The notes: generated by a model from the sequence alone, not told the origin. DNA of 64,000 nt from Pseudoalteromonas ulvae UL12 (GCF_014925405.1 NZ_AQHJ01000028.1:372001-436000), one strand, 5' to 3'. Positions 12,954 to 23,009 are shown, counted from the first letter of the stretch. Translations and numbers: made by a program.

Positions 12954-14642
12954 TTGTCTTTTCAACGCTTTGCTCATATGAATGTTAAAGGGGATTTATT
13001 TGGCGGTGTCACCACTGCAATCATCTCGTTGCCATTAGCCCTTGCATTTGGTGTCGCCTCGGGCGCAGGAGCCGAAGCAGGTATTTGGGGTGCCATTCTT
13101 GTTGGCTTGTTTGCAGCATTGTTTGGTGGCTCGACCTCGTTGATTTCTGAACCCACCGGTCCGATGACGGTCATTATGACTGCCGTGTTAACCACTATGG
13201 TCGCAAAATACCCCGAACAAGGCGCAGCTATTGCTTTTACTGTCGTCATGTTGGCTGGTGCGTTTCAAATGTTGCTTGGCGCATTAAAGCTTGGGAAATA
13301 TGTCACCTTGATGCCGTACAGTGTTATTTCAGGGTTTATGTCAGGCATTGGTGTTATTTTAATTATTCTCCAATTAGCGCCATTGTTAGGCCATGCCGCA
13401 CCAAACGGCGGTGTAATCGGTACCATTTCTCATCTGCCTGAGCTCATTTTAGACCTTCATTTTGCTGAGCTATTCCTAGGCATTCTAACCCTAGGTATTT
13501 TATTTTATTTACCTGAAAAATATCGTCGCTTTGCCCCGCCCCAGCTGGTTGCTTTAGTGGCTGTGACCTTAATTTCTATCGTGTTATTTGATCAAGACAG
13601 TATTCGCCGAATTGGTGAAATCCCAAGCAGCCTGCCCGCATTAGTTTTACCTACTTTTTCTTGGGATTTACTCACCAGTATGCTAATCGATGCTTTGGTG
13701 TTAGGCACCCTTGGCTGCATTGATACTTTGTTAACGGCTGTGATTGCCGACAGCTTGACCCGTACAGAGCATGACTCCAATAAAGAATTAATTGGCCAAG
13801 GGGCTGCGAATATGATTTCGGGGCTATTTGGTGCGCTGCCTGGTGCAGGTGCAACAATGGGTACTGTGGTCAATATTCAAGTAGGTGCTCGCTCGCCTCT
13901 ATCCGGTATCATTCGCGCCCTGATCTTAATGCTTGTGGTATTTGTTGCGGGTAATTTGACCCAACCTATTCCGATGGCAGCGTTAGCAGGTATTGCGGTT
14001 TATGTCGGTTTTAATATTTTGGATTGGAGCTTTTTACATCGCGCCCACAAAGTCAGTCTGCAGCAAACGTTCATTATGTACGGTGTGATGTTATTGACTG
14101 TTTTTATCGACTTAATTGTTGCGGTAGGTTTAGGGGTCTTTATTTCTAATATACTGGTGATTGAGCGCCTAAGCCGAGAACAAGCTAAAAATGTCCGCGC
14201 CATCAGTGATGCCGATGACGATGATGTGCCATTAACCAAGCAAGAACGGCAATTACTCGACCAAGCCAATGGGCAAGTGCTGTTTTTCTATTTGTCTGGC
14301 CCGATGATCTTTAGTGTATCAAAAGCGATTTCTCGTCAACATACCTCTGTCAGTCAATACCAAGTCATGATTTTAGACCTAAGTGATGTACCAATGATCG
14401 ACGTGACGGTTGGCTTAGCCCTTGAAAATGCCATCAAAGATGCCATCGATGCTGATTGTGATGTCATCATCTATTCGCCCAATACCGATGCAAACGATAA
14501 ATTGGCACGCCTTGGAATTAATGAATTAATACCGGATAATCAATTTGCTAAAGATCGAGTATCCGCGCTTAATCATGCGCTTGCCATCATTGAAATCCAC
14601 AATGAATCAGAAGAAAGCCGAGGGGATGTTGATCTTTCGTGA
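12954..14642 (+). CDS. SulP (SLC26A) family anion transporter with STAS domain
   Basis: Inner-membrane anion transporter. The family includes bicarbonate, sulfate and dicarboxylate carriers, and the substrate here is not known. It has 562 residues from TTG 12954, or 573 from ATG 12921. The N-terminal core has about 10-14 membrane helices and includes SLPLALAFGVASGAGAEAG and STSLISEPTGPMTVIM. A cytosolic STAS domain covers about the last 120 residues (YQVMILDLSDVPMIDVTVG). The TTG start is chosen for its GAGG site and because an extended -10 overlaps the upstream ATG. The last seven codons and the stop lie inside a MITE-like repeat (14619-14763), so the native C-terminus was probably replaced. 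Confidence 0.9.
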   Translation: MSFQRFAHMNVKGDLFGGVTTAIISLPLALAFGVASGAGAEAGIWGAILVGLFAALFGGSTSLISEPTGPMTVIMTAVLTTMVAKYPEQGAAIAFTVVMLAGAFQMLLGALKLGKYVTLMPYSVISGFMSGIGVILIILQLAPLLGHAAPNGGVIGTISHLPELILDLHFAELFLGILTLGILFYLPEKYRRFAPPQLVALVAVTLISIVLFDQDSIRRIGEIPSSLPALVLPTFSWDLLTSMLIDALVLGTLGCIDTLLTAVIADSLTRTEHDSNKELIGQGAANMISGLFGALPGAGATMGTVVNIQVGARSPLSGIIRALILMLVVFVAGNLTQPIPMAALAGIAVYVGFNILDWSFLHRAHKVSLQQTFIMYGVMLLTVFIDLIVAVGLGVFISNILVIERLSREQAKNVRAISDADDDDVPLTKQERQLLDQANGQVLFFYLSGPMIFSVSKAISRQHTSVSQYQVMILDLSDVPMIDVTVGLALENAIKDAIDADCDVIIYSPNTDANDKLARLGINELIPDNQFAKDRVSALNHALAIIEIHNESEESRGDVDLS

Positions 14643-14763
14643 TGATTTTTGCAGCGAATTGTTGAGCAGTATTTGCTTAGAATGCTAGGCTACACACTAC
14701 TCGCCGCGATAAATACGCTTTTATCTCGAACAAAATTTAACCACGAAAGATCAACTGCCCCTA
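14619..14763 (-). mobile_element. MITE-like element, internally deleted copy
   Basis: About 145 bp, in inverse orientation to the full copy at 15669-15938. Its left end (14619-14641) and right end (14742-14763) are imperfect inverted repeats of the AGGGG-TGATCTTTCGTG type, 19 of 23 matching. Compared with the full copy it lacks about 125 bp between two CAACAA sequences (read as TTGTTG here), consistent with deletion by short direct repeats. It has no transposase gene. Its left end encodes the C-terminal residues and stop of the SulP gene. Confidence 0.8.
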
Positions 14764-14868
14764 AGCAAACAGATAGACTAAACACATCCATCAGGTGGGA
14801 TTTTCACTTGATTTATCGACACATTGCGCGTTAATGTGACGACAATTAAATGTTGTGAGTAAACGAAT

Positions 14869-15627
14869 ATGAAGTTGTTCTGTCTTTGCTTATTGTTATA
14901 TTCAGCTGTGTGCTCAAGTCAAACTGTGACCTTTGTTGCAGAGGAGCTGCCAACATTTCATTATTTTAATCAAAATAATCAGCCAGAGGGTGCGTTAGTC
15001 GATGTCATACATGCTATCGCGCAGCGGACTGATCTCACTATTCGTATCGAACTAATGCCATTTGCACGGGCATACCACCAAACTCAAATTCAACCCGAAA
15101 CCTTAATGTTTTCCTTATTACGTACACCCGGCAGAGAGCAGCAATTTAAATGGCTTGGACAAACCTACCAAACCACCGCATTTTTAGTTGGCTTGAAAAC
15201 AAACACTGAAAAACTGGATTCACTTGATCACGCAAAAAAAAGAACCGTGGGTACTATTCGTGGGTATTACAGTGAGACATTTTTAAAACAACAAGGCTTT
15301 ACAGAAGAACACAACCTAGTATTGAGTGTTAATTTTGATCAGATGTGGCACTTATTGTTTAAAGAACGCATCGATTATGTATTAACGAATAATATAGCCC
15401 TAAAGCGCGAGCTCGCCAGTGCTAACTTGCCACCTGAAGCCGTGGAGCAAAAATTAGCAATCCAAGACTTTCCGCATGATTTGTATATCGCAGCTCACGC
15501 AGATATCGACCCCAAGGTTGCAGAACAAATTATTAACGCACTGGCACTCATTAAACAAAATGGTGAATACCAGCGGATTTTGACTCGCTGGGGCTTAGCC
15601 TACCCAACGTTTACAGTTGCACATTAA
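14869..15627 (+). CDS. Periplasmic substrate-binding protein, family 3 type
   Basis: Protein of 252 residues with a signal peptide (first 18 or so residues, cut near SAVCSSQ). The solute-binding fold of the SBP_bac_3 family follows: VTFVAEELPTFHYFNQNNQ at the start, GALVDVIHAIA for the first lobe, and KKRTVGTIRGYYSE at the hinge-like middle. No permease or ATPase gene is nearby, so it is an orphan receptor. The ligand (amino acid-like in many relatives) is unknown. It lies between the two MITE copies. Confidence 0.82.
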   Translation: MKLFCLCLLLYSAVCSSQTVTFVAEELPTFHYFNQNNQPEGALVDVIHAIAQRTDLTIRIELMPFARAYHQTQIQPETLMFSLLRTPGREQQFKWLGQTYQTTAFLVGLKTNTEKLDSLDHAKKRTVGTIRGYYSETFLKQQGFTEEHNLVLSVNFDQMWHLLFKERIDYVLTNNIALKRELASANLPPEAVEQKLAIQDFPHDLYIAAHADIDPKVAEQIINALALIKQNGEYQRILTRWGLAYPTFTVAH

Positions 15628-15668
15628 CCGCCGCTCTACCTCTTAAAATCATCACAATCAAAGAATGC

Positions 15669-15938
15669 CTAGGGGCTGTTGATCTTTCATGGTTAAATTT
15701 TGTTCGGGATAAAAGCGTATTTATCGCGACGAGCAGTGTGTAGCCTAGTCATTCTAAGCAAATACTGCTCAACAAAGAGAAATACGCTTTTAGTCGAACC
15801 CTTCGGGCAGCGTTTGTTGGGTATTTCTACTGCGTTATCGCTTTTTCGTGTAGCTCGCTACACCACAAAAGCGCTGCCTTGTATAAATACCCAACAATTC
15901 GCTGCAAAAATAATCACGAAAGATCAGCAGCCCCTAGT
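15669..15938 (+). mobile_element. MITE-like element, full copy
   Basis: A 270-bp non-coding element. Terminal inverted repeats of 23 bp are at 15669-15691 and 15916-15938, with 21 of 23 matching (CTAGGGGCTG-TGATCTTTC-TG). The inside holds a long imperfect hairpin, GGGTATTT near 15839 pairing with AAATACCC near 15885, whose tip is CGTGTAGC-TCG-CTACACC. No transposase is encoded. The short open frames across it are not credible genes. An internally deleted, inverted copy lies at 14619-14763. The rest of the 15628-16077 gap is AT-rich, with the AbgT promoter presumably in 15939-16077. Confidence 0.85.
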
Positions 15939-16077
15939 GATTGTTAGCGTTAATTGATTAATATTCCCCCATCCACTGTTACTCTCCCGCTTTTTTGTGC
16001 TGATTTATCGAGAATGATTTTGATTTTTTCCTAATAAAGGTAGTATCTAGACCCAAACACAGTAAATGGATTGAAAC

Positions 16078-17616
16078 ATGGATAAAACAAACAACGTAAA
16101 GCCAAGTTTAGTCAATCGTTTTTTAAACTCGATTGAACGTTTGGGCAACGCATTGCCTGATCCGGCAATGATATTTTTAATGGCGATGCTGCTCATTTGG
16201 GTGTTGTCAGCGCTATTTGCAAACACACAATTCGATGCTATCGACCCGCGTACTGGTGCACCGATTGTGATTCATAATTTACTCAGTGGTGATGCACTCG
16301 CCGGATTTTTAGCCTCACTGGTTAAAACCTTTACTACCTTCGCGCCTTTAGGTGTAGTGTTGGTCGCGATGTTAGGTGTCGGTGTGGCAGAGCATTCTGG
16401 CTTTATCAATACTGGCTTAAAACTGATGCTTAAGCGCACGCCAAAGTTTTTACTTACGCCTTCAATCATTTTAATTGCCATTGTCAGCCATACAGCCACC
16501 GATGCGGGCTATGTTTTGGTTATTCCACTTGCGGGCGTGATTTTTTATGCCATGGGCCGTCACCCTCTTGCGGGGATCGCGGCGGCTTTTGCTGGGGTCA
16601 GTGGTGGTTTTGGGGCAAACTTTATTCCTTCAGGGATTGATCCGTTATTACAAAGCTTTACCCAAAGTGCTGCACGAATTATTGATCCAGAAATCGTGGT
16701 GAATCCACTTAATAACTGGTTTTTTGCTTCTGCGTCGAGCTTATTTATCGTATTACTCGGTTGGTACATTACCGATAAAATTATTGAGCCACGCCTGGCC
16801 AATACCAAAGTGGATGGTGATACCAATGAGCTGCCCTCTTTTGATGAAGCCACACCTAAAGAGAAAAAAGGCTTTGTAATAGCAGCCTCTGTGATGCTCG
16901 CTGGGGTGGCGTTACTCGCTTATACCTCATCATTACCAAATTCACCTTTGCGGAGTCCATCGGGTTCGCTAACAGAATTCACCGCTCCATTGATGCAATC
17001 GATTGTGCCGCTCATCTTCCTTCTATTTTGGATCCCAGGTGCTGTATATGGTTTTGTTACAGGCACTTTCACCTCCAGTAAAGACATGATTGATGCGATG
17101 AGTAAGTCAATGTCTTCAATGGCTTATTACATTGTAATGGCTTTTTTCTGTGCTTTATTTATTGCTGCTTTTTCAAGTTCTAACTTGGGAGCGTTAATGG
17201 CCATTGAAGGAGCTGAAGTGTTAAAAGCGCTTGCTTTACCAAGTACAGTCACCATAGTGGGCATTATTTTCTTAACCGCTTTTGTGAACCTATTTGTCGG
17301 CTCAAGCTCTGCCAAATGGGCTTTACTAGGGCCAATTTTTGTTCCAATGCTGATGCAATTGGGTATATCCCCTGATTTGTCACAAGCGGCTTACCGTGTC
17401 GGTGACTCAAGCTCAAACATCATTACGCCATTGATGCCATATTTCCCATTAGTCGTGGTGTATTGTCAAAAATACGTTAAAGACACTGGGATTGGCACGC
17501 TTATCGCGTTAATGCTGCCCTTCTCTATCGCCTTTTTGATTGGCTGGACGTGTTTCTTATTAGCATATTGGGCAATAGGCGCACCACTTGGTCTGCAAGC
17601 GAGTTACACTTATTAA
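16078..17616 (+). CDS. AbgT family transporter
   Basis: Inner-membrane protein of 512 residues, the usual length for AbgT/MtrF proteins. E. coli AbgT imports p-aminobenzoyl-glutamate, and crystal-structure homologs MtrF and YdaH were described as sulfonamide exporters. About nine or more hydrophobic segments plus re-entrant regions are visible. Family blocks are NALPDPAMIFLMAMLLIWV, VSHTATDAGYVLVIPLAG, GVSGGFGANFIPSGIDPLL and FVNLFVGSSSAKWALLGP. The N-terminal cytosolic part starts at ATG 16078. It appears monocistronic, with a hairpin just downstream. Confidence 0.93.
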   Translation: MDKTNNVKPSLVNRFLNSIERLGNALPDPAMIFLMAMLLIWVLSALFANTQFDAIDPRTGAPIVIHNLLSGDALAGFLASLVKTFTTFAPLGVVLVAMLGVGVAEHSGFINTGLKLMLKRTPKFLLTPSIILIAIVSHTATDAGYVLVIPLAGVIFYAMGRHPLAGIAAAFAGVSGGFGANFIPSGIDPLLQSFTQSAARIIDPEIVVNPLNNWFFASASSLFIVLLGWYITDKIIEPRLANTKVDGDTNELPSFDEATPKEKKGFVIAASVMLAGVALLAYTSSLPNSPLRSPSGSLTEFTAPLMQSIVPLIFLLFWIPGAVYGFVTGTFTSSKDMIDAMSKSMSSMAYYIVMAFFCALFIAAFSSSNLGALMAIEGAEVLKALALPSTVTIVGIIFLTAFVNLFVGSSSAKWALLGPIFVPMLMQLGISPDLSQAAYRVGDSSSNIITPLMPYFPLVVVYCQKYVKDTGIGTLIALMLPFSIAFLIGWTCFLLAYWAIGAPLGLQASYTY

Positions 17617-17632
17617 AAGCGTTTAAGATATT

Positions 17633-17662
17633 AAACAGGCTGTCCCTGCTGACAGCCTGTTT
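17633..17662 (+). terminator. Terminator hairpin after the AbgT gene
   Basis: A 12-bp perfect stem (AAACAGGCTGTC / GACAGCCTGTTT) with loop CCTGCT at 17645-17650, 17 bases after the AbgT stop. The T-tract is short (TTT inside the stem), so it may be a weak terminator or a 3'-end stabilising hairpin. Confidence 0.7.
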
Positions 17663-17809
17663 ATTGCCTAGCATCGAGTGTTCATTTCAACTATCCACCA
17701 ACCCGATTGATTTTTCACCTGCCATATTTACATTGTGTTACAGTCGAATATTGCTTCTATCACGCTTTAACGATACCGTTTAGCGACTCCATTATTTAGG
17801 TTCATCTGG

Positions 17810-18748
17810 ATGCCGTTTTTTATCCGTCTGATCAGTATCATTATTAGTGTAAGTGCCCTCACGCCCGCATATGCAATCGATTCAGCGTTCAAACGTTTTG
17901 AATTTGTCTGCGAATCAAACGCATCTGATTGTTTAGTTGAGCAGCAAAATTTCTTAAGCACCTTAGAGCCGCTGAGCCCCAAATGGTATGAAACTAAACT
18001 CACGATGTTAGAGTTATTATTTCAATTGCATCAATACGAGGCGCTCTATAATGAGGTGAGCGAGATTGTCAAACAACCCGAGTTACCAAAGGCATTTTTA
18101 ACTCAAGTCGAAATTTATTTAGCCAAATGCCTTTATCAGATGGGAAAAAACGCTGAAGCATCAAACATTTTGAATCACGCGATAATGCAGTTAGAAGGGC
18201 TGAATAATCAATTACCTGATCCGACTCGTTTAATTGATATTGCCAATTTACTACACGTAAACGGTGAACCCCAGCGTGCATTTCGAATTCTAATCCGTTT
18301 AGAAACTCAGTTAGGAAAACGTTACGAGCCGGTGTTTAACCGCGAGTTGTACGCTAATTTAGCGCAAGCAGTTACGCAGTTACAAGATCGAGAGCTTGCG
18401 GTTGATTATTATACGCAAGCCTTATATTGGGCAAAGTTGGCAGGTGATAAACAACAGGTTGCCGTTATTCAAGCGAACATTGGTATGATGTATTTACATT
18501 TACAGGCTTATCGCTCCGCTGCTGATGCATTTTATATTGCAGTTAAAATTGCTAACGACGCGCAAGATTTGCCCAATCGCGCCGTCTATCAATTACGTCT
18601 GGTAGAATCGCTGCTTGCACAGTCAGAGTTTGAACAAGCCCACTCACAGTTTGCCTTGATTAATGCTGAGCACCTGCCCACATTTAGGCATGAGTTATAT
18701 CGCACTTTAAAACAAGACATTGCCAAGCAGTCGCGTCTGATAAATTAA
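17810..18748 (+). CDS. Exported TPR-repeat protein
   Basis: Protein of 312 residues with a signal peptide (cut near TPAYA-ID at about residue 22). Two cysteines follow, near residues 33 and 39, then helical repeats of TPR type. The clearest are [30 protein letters not shown] and the following [31 protein letters not shown], quoted here as positions of about 180-250. It probably sits in the periplasm and mediates protein contacts. I do not recognise a specific family. It is convergent with upp, overlapping its 3' end by 4 bases. GGTTC-type spacing gives a weak ribosome-binding site (TTAGG at 17796-17800). Confidence 0.75.
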   Translation: MPFFIRLISIIISVSALTPAYAIDSAFKRFEFVCESNASDCLVEQQNFLSTLEPLSPKWYETKLTMLELLFQLHQYEALYNEVSEIVKQPELPKAFLTQVEIYLAKCLYQMGKNAEASNILNHAIMQLEGLNNQLPDPTRLIDIANLLHVNGEPQRAFRILIRLETQLGKRYEPVFNRELYANLAQAVTQLQDRELAVDYYTQALYWAKLAGDKQQVAVIQANIGMMYLHLQAYRSAADAFYIAVKIANDAQDLPNRAVYQLRLVESLLAQSEFEQAHSQFALINAEHLPTFRHELYRTLKQDIAKQSRLIN

Positions 18749-19377
18749 TTCGACTTAGTGCCAAAAATTTTATCGCCTGCATCACCCAGCCCAGGAATAA
18801 TATATCCTTGCTCATTCAAGTGGCTATCAATGGCGGCGCAATAAATACTCACATCGGGATGAGTGTGCTGCATATTCTTCAAGCCTTCTGGTGCTGCCAC
18901 TAACACGAGCGCTTTAATATCTGTACATCCGGCCTCTTTTAAAAGCTGCACTGTGGCAATCATCGAGCCTGCGGTTGCGAGCATCGGATCGATAATCAAT
19001 GCGCTACGATTAGCCATATTGGAAACAATACGGTCGAAATAAGGAACTGGTGTTAGTGTTTCTTCATCACGGTAGAGCCCAACGACACTGATTTTGGCTG
19101 CAGGAACCATAGACAAGACACCATCAAGCATCCCCACTCCTGCACGCAATATTGGCACCACGGTGAGCTTTTTGCCTGCAATTCTTTGCCCATTCATTTG
19201 ACCATTCCAGCCACTGAATGAATAACGCTCTAAAGGCAGAGATTTTGTCGCTTCATAAGTCAGCAGAGCAGCGATTTCATTACTGAGCTGGCGAAATTCA
19301 CGCGAGCTCAGTTTAGCTTGGCGCAGCAATGCCATTTTGTGATGAATTAACGGATGGTCAATTGCTTCAATAGTCAT
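18745..19377 (-). CDS. upp: Uracil phosphoribosyltransferase
   Basis: Pyrimidine salvage enzyme joining uracil and PRPP to give UMP. From ATG 19377 it has 210 residues, close to the 208 of E. coli. Visible motifs are [13 protein letters not shown], the PRPP loop [14 protein letters not shown], and the uracil-binding C-terminus [17 protein letters not shown]. The AAGGA site before 19377 decides the start against an in-frame ATG 15 codons upstream. It lies 22 bases after the YhhN-type gene on the same strand and is probably co-transcribed. No uraA-type uracil permease is adjacent. Confidence 0.97.
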   Translation of the reverse strand: MTIEAIDHPLIHHKMALLRQAKLSSREFRQLSNEIAALLTYEATKSLPLERYSFSGWNGQMNGQRIAGKKLTVVPILRAGVGMLDGVLSMVPAAKISVVGLYRDEETLTPVPYFDRIVSNMANRSALIIDPMLATAGSMIATVQLLKEAGCTDIKALVLVAAPEGLKNMQHTHPDVSIYCAAIDSHLNEQGYIIPGLGDAGDKIFGTKSN

Positions 19378-19399
19378 AATTTTTTCCTTGAACGGATCG

Positions 19400-20041
19400 T
19401 TAGCGGGGTGATAATAAACCAAACACCAGTAATGTTTGGGCTAAATAATAACTGCCAAGTACAATACTGTGGCTGATAGGCCATGCTTTTACAAAGCGAG
19501 AAAAGCCCAGTACCGAGTCCGAAAATATAAAGTACAGCGCACCAATCAAACATAAATATTGAGATGATGAATGGCCCTCAGCCATGGCAAAGCTGCCTGC
19601 ACTGAGCACCATAAGTTGTAAAACGAGTCCATATGCAACAACCGGAATTTGTAATTGCCCCGCTTTTGGTAAAACGACATATAAATAACCTGAGCCCACC
19701 AGCATTAGGCCAATTAATAGTCCTAAATGAATTGTGAGCGGGGCTGCGTACAAAAATGCACTGATATACAAGACATGAGCAATAAAAAAACTAATTAAAC
19801 CGGCCAAAAAACGATCTGAGCGCAGCATTAAAAAAATATCGCCCAATAAGCTAAAAACTAAAGCAAAAATCACCAATGCGGTAAACATATCAAACGCTGG
19901 CCAAGTTAAGTATTGAGCGAGGAAAATTATACTCATAGTGGTGGCAGGTTTGAGCAGATAACTGGCCTGCCAGACGCGATAATAGTCTGCAATAATATGG
20001 GCGAGCGCAAGTGCGGTAATAATGTAAAGTATCGTGGTCAT
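19400..20041 (-). CDS. Lysoplasmalogenase-like membrane protein (YhhN family)
   Basis: Protein of 213 residues made almost entirely of hydrophobic segments, about eight. Family landmarks are [16 protein letters not shown] near residues 63-78, [10 protein letters not shown] near 90, and [13 protein letters not shown] near 170, which carry the polar in-membrane residues of the TMEM86/YhhN family. These enzymes hydrolyse the vinyl ether bond of lysoplasmalogens; the bacterial substrate is uncertain. It is the first gene of a probable two-gene unit with upp. Confidence 0.85.
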   Translation of the reverse strand: MTTILYIITALALAHIIADYYRVWQASYLLKPATTMSIIFLAQYLTWPAFDMFTALVIFALVFSLLGDIFLMLRSDRFLAGLISFFIAHVLYISAFLYAAPLTIHLGLLIGLMLVGSGYLYVVLPKAGQLQIPVVAYGLVLQLMVLSAGSFAMAEGHSSSQYLCLIGALYFIFSDSVLGFSRFVKAWPISHSIVLGSYYLAQTLLVFGLLSPR

Positions 20042-20097
20042 AGTGGCTGTTTATTTTTATAAAAAACAATCATACCAAACTTTGTCGATGACCCAAT

Positions 20098-20125
20098 AAA
20101 AAAGCGGCCTAGTCGGCCGCTTTTT
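20098..20125 (-). terminator. Rho-independent terminator of the TonB-dependent receptor gene
   Basis: An 11-bp stem (AAAAAGCGGCC / GGCCGCTTTTT, 20099-20109 and 20115-20125) with loop TAGTC gives a U-run on both strands. It lies 20 bases downstream of the receptor stop. The next gene on the same strand starts at 20041. Confidence 0.93.
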
Positions 20126-20144
20126 CATCTTTTATGCGTTTTTA

Positions 20145-23009
20145 TTAAAAACGATACGAGACTGAGCTGTAATAGAAACGACCTAAATTGTCATAACTGG
20201 CACTACCCGCCCCAGTGCCAGTTGTAACACCTGGCAAATCGCGATCAAAAACATTATCAACGCCAACAGACACACTTACCCCAGAATCAAATGCGTACGC
20301 AACACTGATATCTGAGACAAAATAACTGCCGTAATACATGATGTCGGAAGGATCTGGGTTCGTTATTAAGTCTTGTTGATTATATAAATCCACATCACTT
20401 AGGTAACGGGTTTTCCAATTGGCTGTCCATTCATCTTGTTGATATTCCACACTGAAGTTTTGCTGCCACTTGGCTTCGCCTACAGTGCCGGCATTTTCTT
20501 CAAAATCATGTGGATTATCTTGGAATGAATACGTTTTACGTGATTTTAAATACGTACCTACCAATTTAGTTTTAAAATTACCAGCCAGAGCTTCAAAATC
20601 ATAACCTATCTCAAAGTCTATCCCGCTGGCATTTTGTGCTGCGACATTTTGGCTAATGGAAGTAATTAGTTTTAGCTCATGATTGTTAGGATCACGCTCA
20701 ATCAACTGACAAAATTGATTGTCGATACCCGTTGATGAATCAACACAACGATCAAGAATATTTTGCGCTGATACACTTGAAATAGCATCGTCAATTTCGA
20801 TTGACCAGTAATCAAGCGTGAGCACAAAACCATCAACCATTTGTGGCTCGTATACCAAACCAACAGTAAAGCTAGTTGACTCTTCAGGTTGCAAGTCTGG
20901 ATTGCCTCCGCTTAATCCTTCAATGCTCGACGCAGTGGCGGTCGGATCAAAATCCGCAGGGATCCCAAGCGCGGCACAGTTTTGTACACGAATCGCAGAT
21001 TGTGCATATTGCGCACTACACGGATCGTCCACACGGAAATACGTTTGGTTTTGCGGGCCAAATAACTCACCAATATTAGGCGCTCTGAGTGCGATTGAAT
21101 ACGTGCTTCTTACACGCACTTCTTCATCAATCGTCCAGTCAAGACCTGTCTTCCAGCTTGTTGCATCACCAATTGAACTGTAATCAGCATAGCGAATTGC
21201 AAAATCAAAAACTAAATCTTGAATCAAAAACTGATCAGCAATCAAAGGCACAGTAAATTCTGCGAAAATTTCTTTGACATTAAACTTGCCGTGCTCTTCT
21301 TGTAAAGAGTTTAAGAATGTAGCACCTGTCGCTGCAAATTCATCTGGCACACTGTCGCTTTGCTCTTTACGATATTCGATACCCGCGGCAAAACCTACTA
21401 CACCAGCAGGTAAATCAAACAAGGCACTGTTAGAAACACTGGCATTGAATACTTGCTGCGTAATGGTTGATTCAGAGATTGAAGTAGTATTAAACCATTG
21501 CTTCGCTTGCTCATTGACGGCACCGTGACCAAAAATACTCGTTGGTACACAGCCCGCGGCACGTGCTTGCTCATCACGGCAAACCGCTTGACCGTCCACT
21601 AAAATAGCATCAATGCTTTGTGCAAAGTTTTTACGGATTAAATTATTGTAATTTGTTTGCTCAAGGGTCGTTTCACCGTGCACAAAATAAGTATCAAATC
21701 CCCAATCGTCATTTAAATAACCATCAAAGCCGCTCACGAATCGCACTGTTTCGCGCTCATTTTTTTCTAAGCGACGCCCTGCATCTTTATTAAAACGATG
21801 TACATAAATGGCTTCTTGCTGATTTTGTTGCATCAGGGTGCGTAAGCTGTCATCAATATAAGCATTATCCGCAGTAATGGTCAGTGCTGAGCCGTATTCA
21901 AAAAATGATGGTTGACCTTCACTGTTTGCTTGGCTATTGACGTATTTTGCATCTGCATAAAATTGCACATCATCGTTGATGTCGTAATTTGTTTTAATGC
22001 TAATGTTGTAGCGGTCAAAATCAGGCTGAAGATCGTTATACTCTTTTAAGTTCAACAATTCACAGTTAGTACAACGACCCCATTCACCGTATGTCGTGCC
22101 TAAATTTTGTGGTCGGACAGATCCATCAGGATTAAAGATGTACCAATTAATCCCATCTTCTTGTGAAAGATAAAAATTACCTGCAATTGAGCTATCAAAC
22201 CAACCAGTATTGGCCACAGTGATGCGATCTGGAATACCATCATGAATGGTTTGGCCATTTTCATCTTTAGTATCGCCATCTGCTGGGTTTCTGACTGCCA
22301 TATAAGGCGTACGAGTCAAATCACGCTCTGTCGCATTGAGTGCATTTTGGCTCGATAGCTCAAACGCAATGGCCGCATTACCACGCCCTTCGGCATAATC
22401 GGCTCCATAAGAAAAGCTCAATTTGCTATTCTTGTACGGGTTATCTTCTGCCTTGCCAGCTGTAAGGCTAACATCAAGTCCTGTGATGTCTTTTTTAAGC
22501 CTAAAGTTCACCACACCCGTTACCGCATCGGCACCGTATACTGCCGATGCTCCACCCGTAATGATTTCAACTGAATCAACCCAAGCTGTCGGAATGGTAT
22601 TGGTATCGACCGATGCAGAACCTGCACTACTTGATACATGGCGTTTGCCATCAATCAAAACCAGTGTTCTATTTGCACCCATACCACGCAAATCGAGTAA
22701 ATTAAGCCCTGCTGTGCCAATATAATTGCCAGAGTTAGCCAGTGAATAGGTATTTGCTAATGAAGGCAGTTCATTTAGAGCCTCACCAATATTCATCGCT
22801 CCGGTTGATAATAGTTCTTTACCACTGATTGATGTGACTGGAGATGGCGCAATTGCACCTTCACGAAGAATGCGTGATCCTGTGACTTGAACTCGCTCAA
22901 TAGTAGCCTCGGCTTCAGCCGCGATGACCTGTGTGCTGAATGTAGAAATAATGGCACTTGAAGCCAAACCCAAAGTGACAGCGCGCGCCAGTAAATTAAC
23001 TTGCAACAT
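20145..23009 (-). CDS. TonB-dependent outer-membrane receptor
   Basis: Protein of 954 residues with a signal peptide (cut near TQVIAAEAE, about residue 30). The plug domain starts IERVQVTGSRILREG, where VQVTGSR acts as the TonB-box-like segment. Plug landmarks are LLDLRGMGANRTLVLIDGKR and GGASAVYGADAVTGVVNF. A long beta-barrel follows and ends in an aromatic residue (YYSSVSYRF). Relatives of this size, with the S/T-rich plug, import peptides or carbohydrate oligomers. The substrate is not predictable here and no degradative genes lie next to it. GAGG precedes the ATG. It appears monocistronic with its own terminator. Confidence 0.95.
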   Translation of the reverse strand: MLQVNLLARAVTLGLASSAIISTFSTQVIAAEAEATIERVQVTGSRILREGAIAPSPVTSISGKELLSTGAMNIGEALNELPSLANTYSLANSGNYIGTAGLNLLDLRGMGANRTLVLIDGKRHVSSSAGSASVDTNTIPTAWVDSVEIITGGASAVYGADAVTGVVNFRLKKDITGLDVSLTAGKAEDNPYKNSKLSFSYGADYAEGRGNAAIAFELSSQNALNATERDLTRTPYMAVRNPADGDTKDENGQTIHDGIPDRITVANTGWFDSSIAGNFYLSQEDGINWYIFNPDGSVRPQNLGTTYGEWGRCTNCELLNLKEYNDLQPDFDRYNISIKTNYDINDDVQFYADAKYVNSQANSEGQPSFFEYGSALTITADNAYIDDSLRTLMQQNQQEAIYVHRFNKDAGRRLEKNERETVRFVSGFDGYLNDDWGFDTYFVHGETTLEQTNYNNLIRKNFAQSIDAILVDGQAVCRDEQARAAGCVPTSIFGHGAVNEQAKQWFNTTSISESTITQQVFNASVSNSALFDLPAGVVGFAAGIEYRKEQSDSVPDEFAATGATFLNSLQEEHGKFNVKEIFAEFTVPLIADQFLIQDLVFDFAIRYADYSSIGDATSWKTGLDWTIDEEVRVRSTYSIALRAPNIGELFGPQNQTYFRVDDPCSAQYAQSAIRVQNCAALGIPADFDPTATASSIEGLSGGNPDLQPEESTSFTVGLVYEPQMVDGFVLTLDYWSIEIDDAISSVSAQNILDRCVDSSTGIDNQFCQLIERDPNNHELKLITSISQNVAAQNASGIDFEIGYDFEALAGNFKTKLVGTYLKSRKTYSFQDNPHDFEENAGTVGEAKWQQNFSVEYQQDEWTANWKTRYLSDVDLYNQQDLITNPDPSDIMYYGSYFVSDISVAYAFDSGVSVSVGVDNVFDRDLPGVTTGTGAGSASYDNLGRFYYSSVSYRF

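Noticed and set aside
15700..15957. An 85-codon open frame inside the MITE-like element
   Set aside because: It crosses the internal hairpin and terminal repeat, has no ribosome-binding site, and is not shared with the deleted copy.
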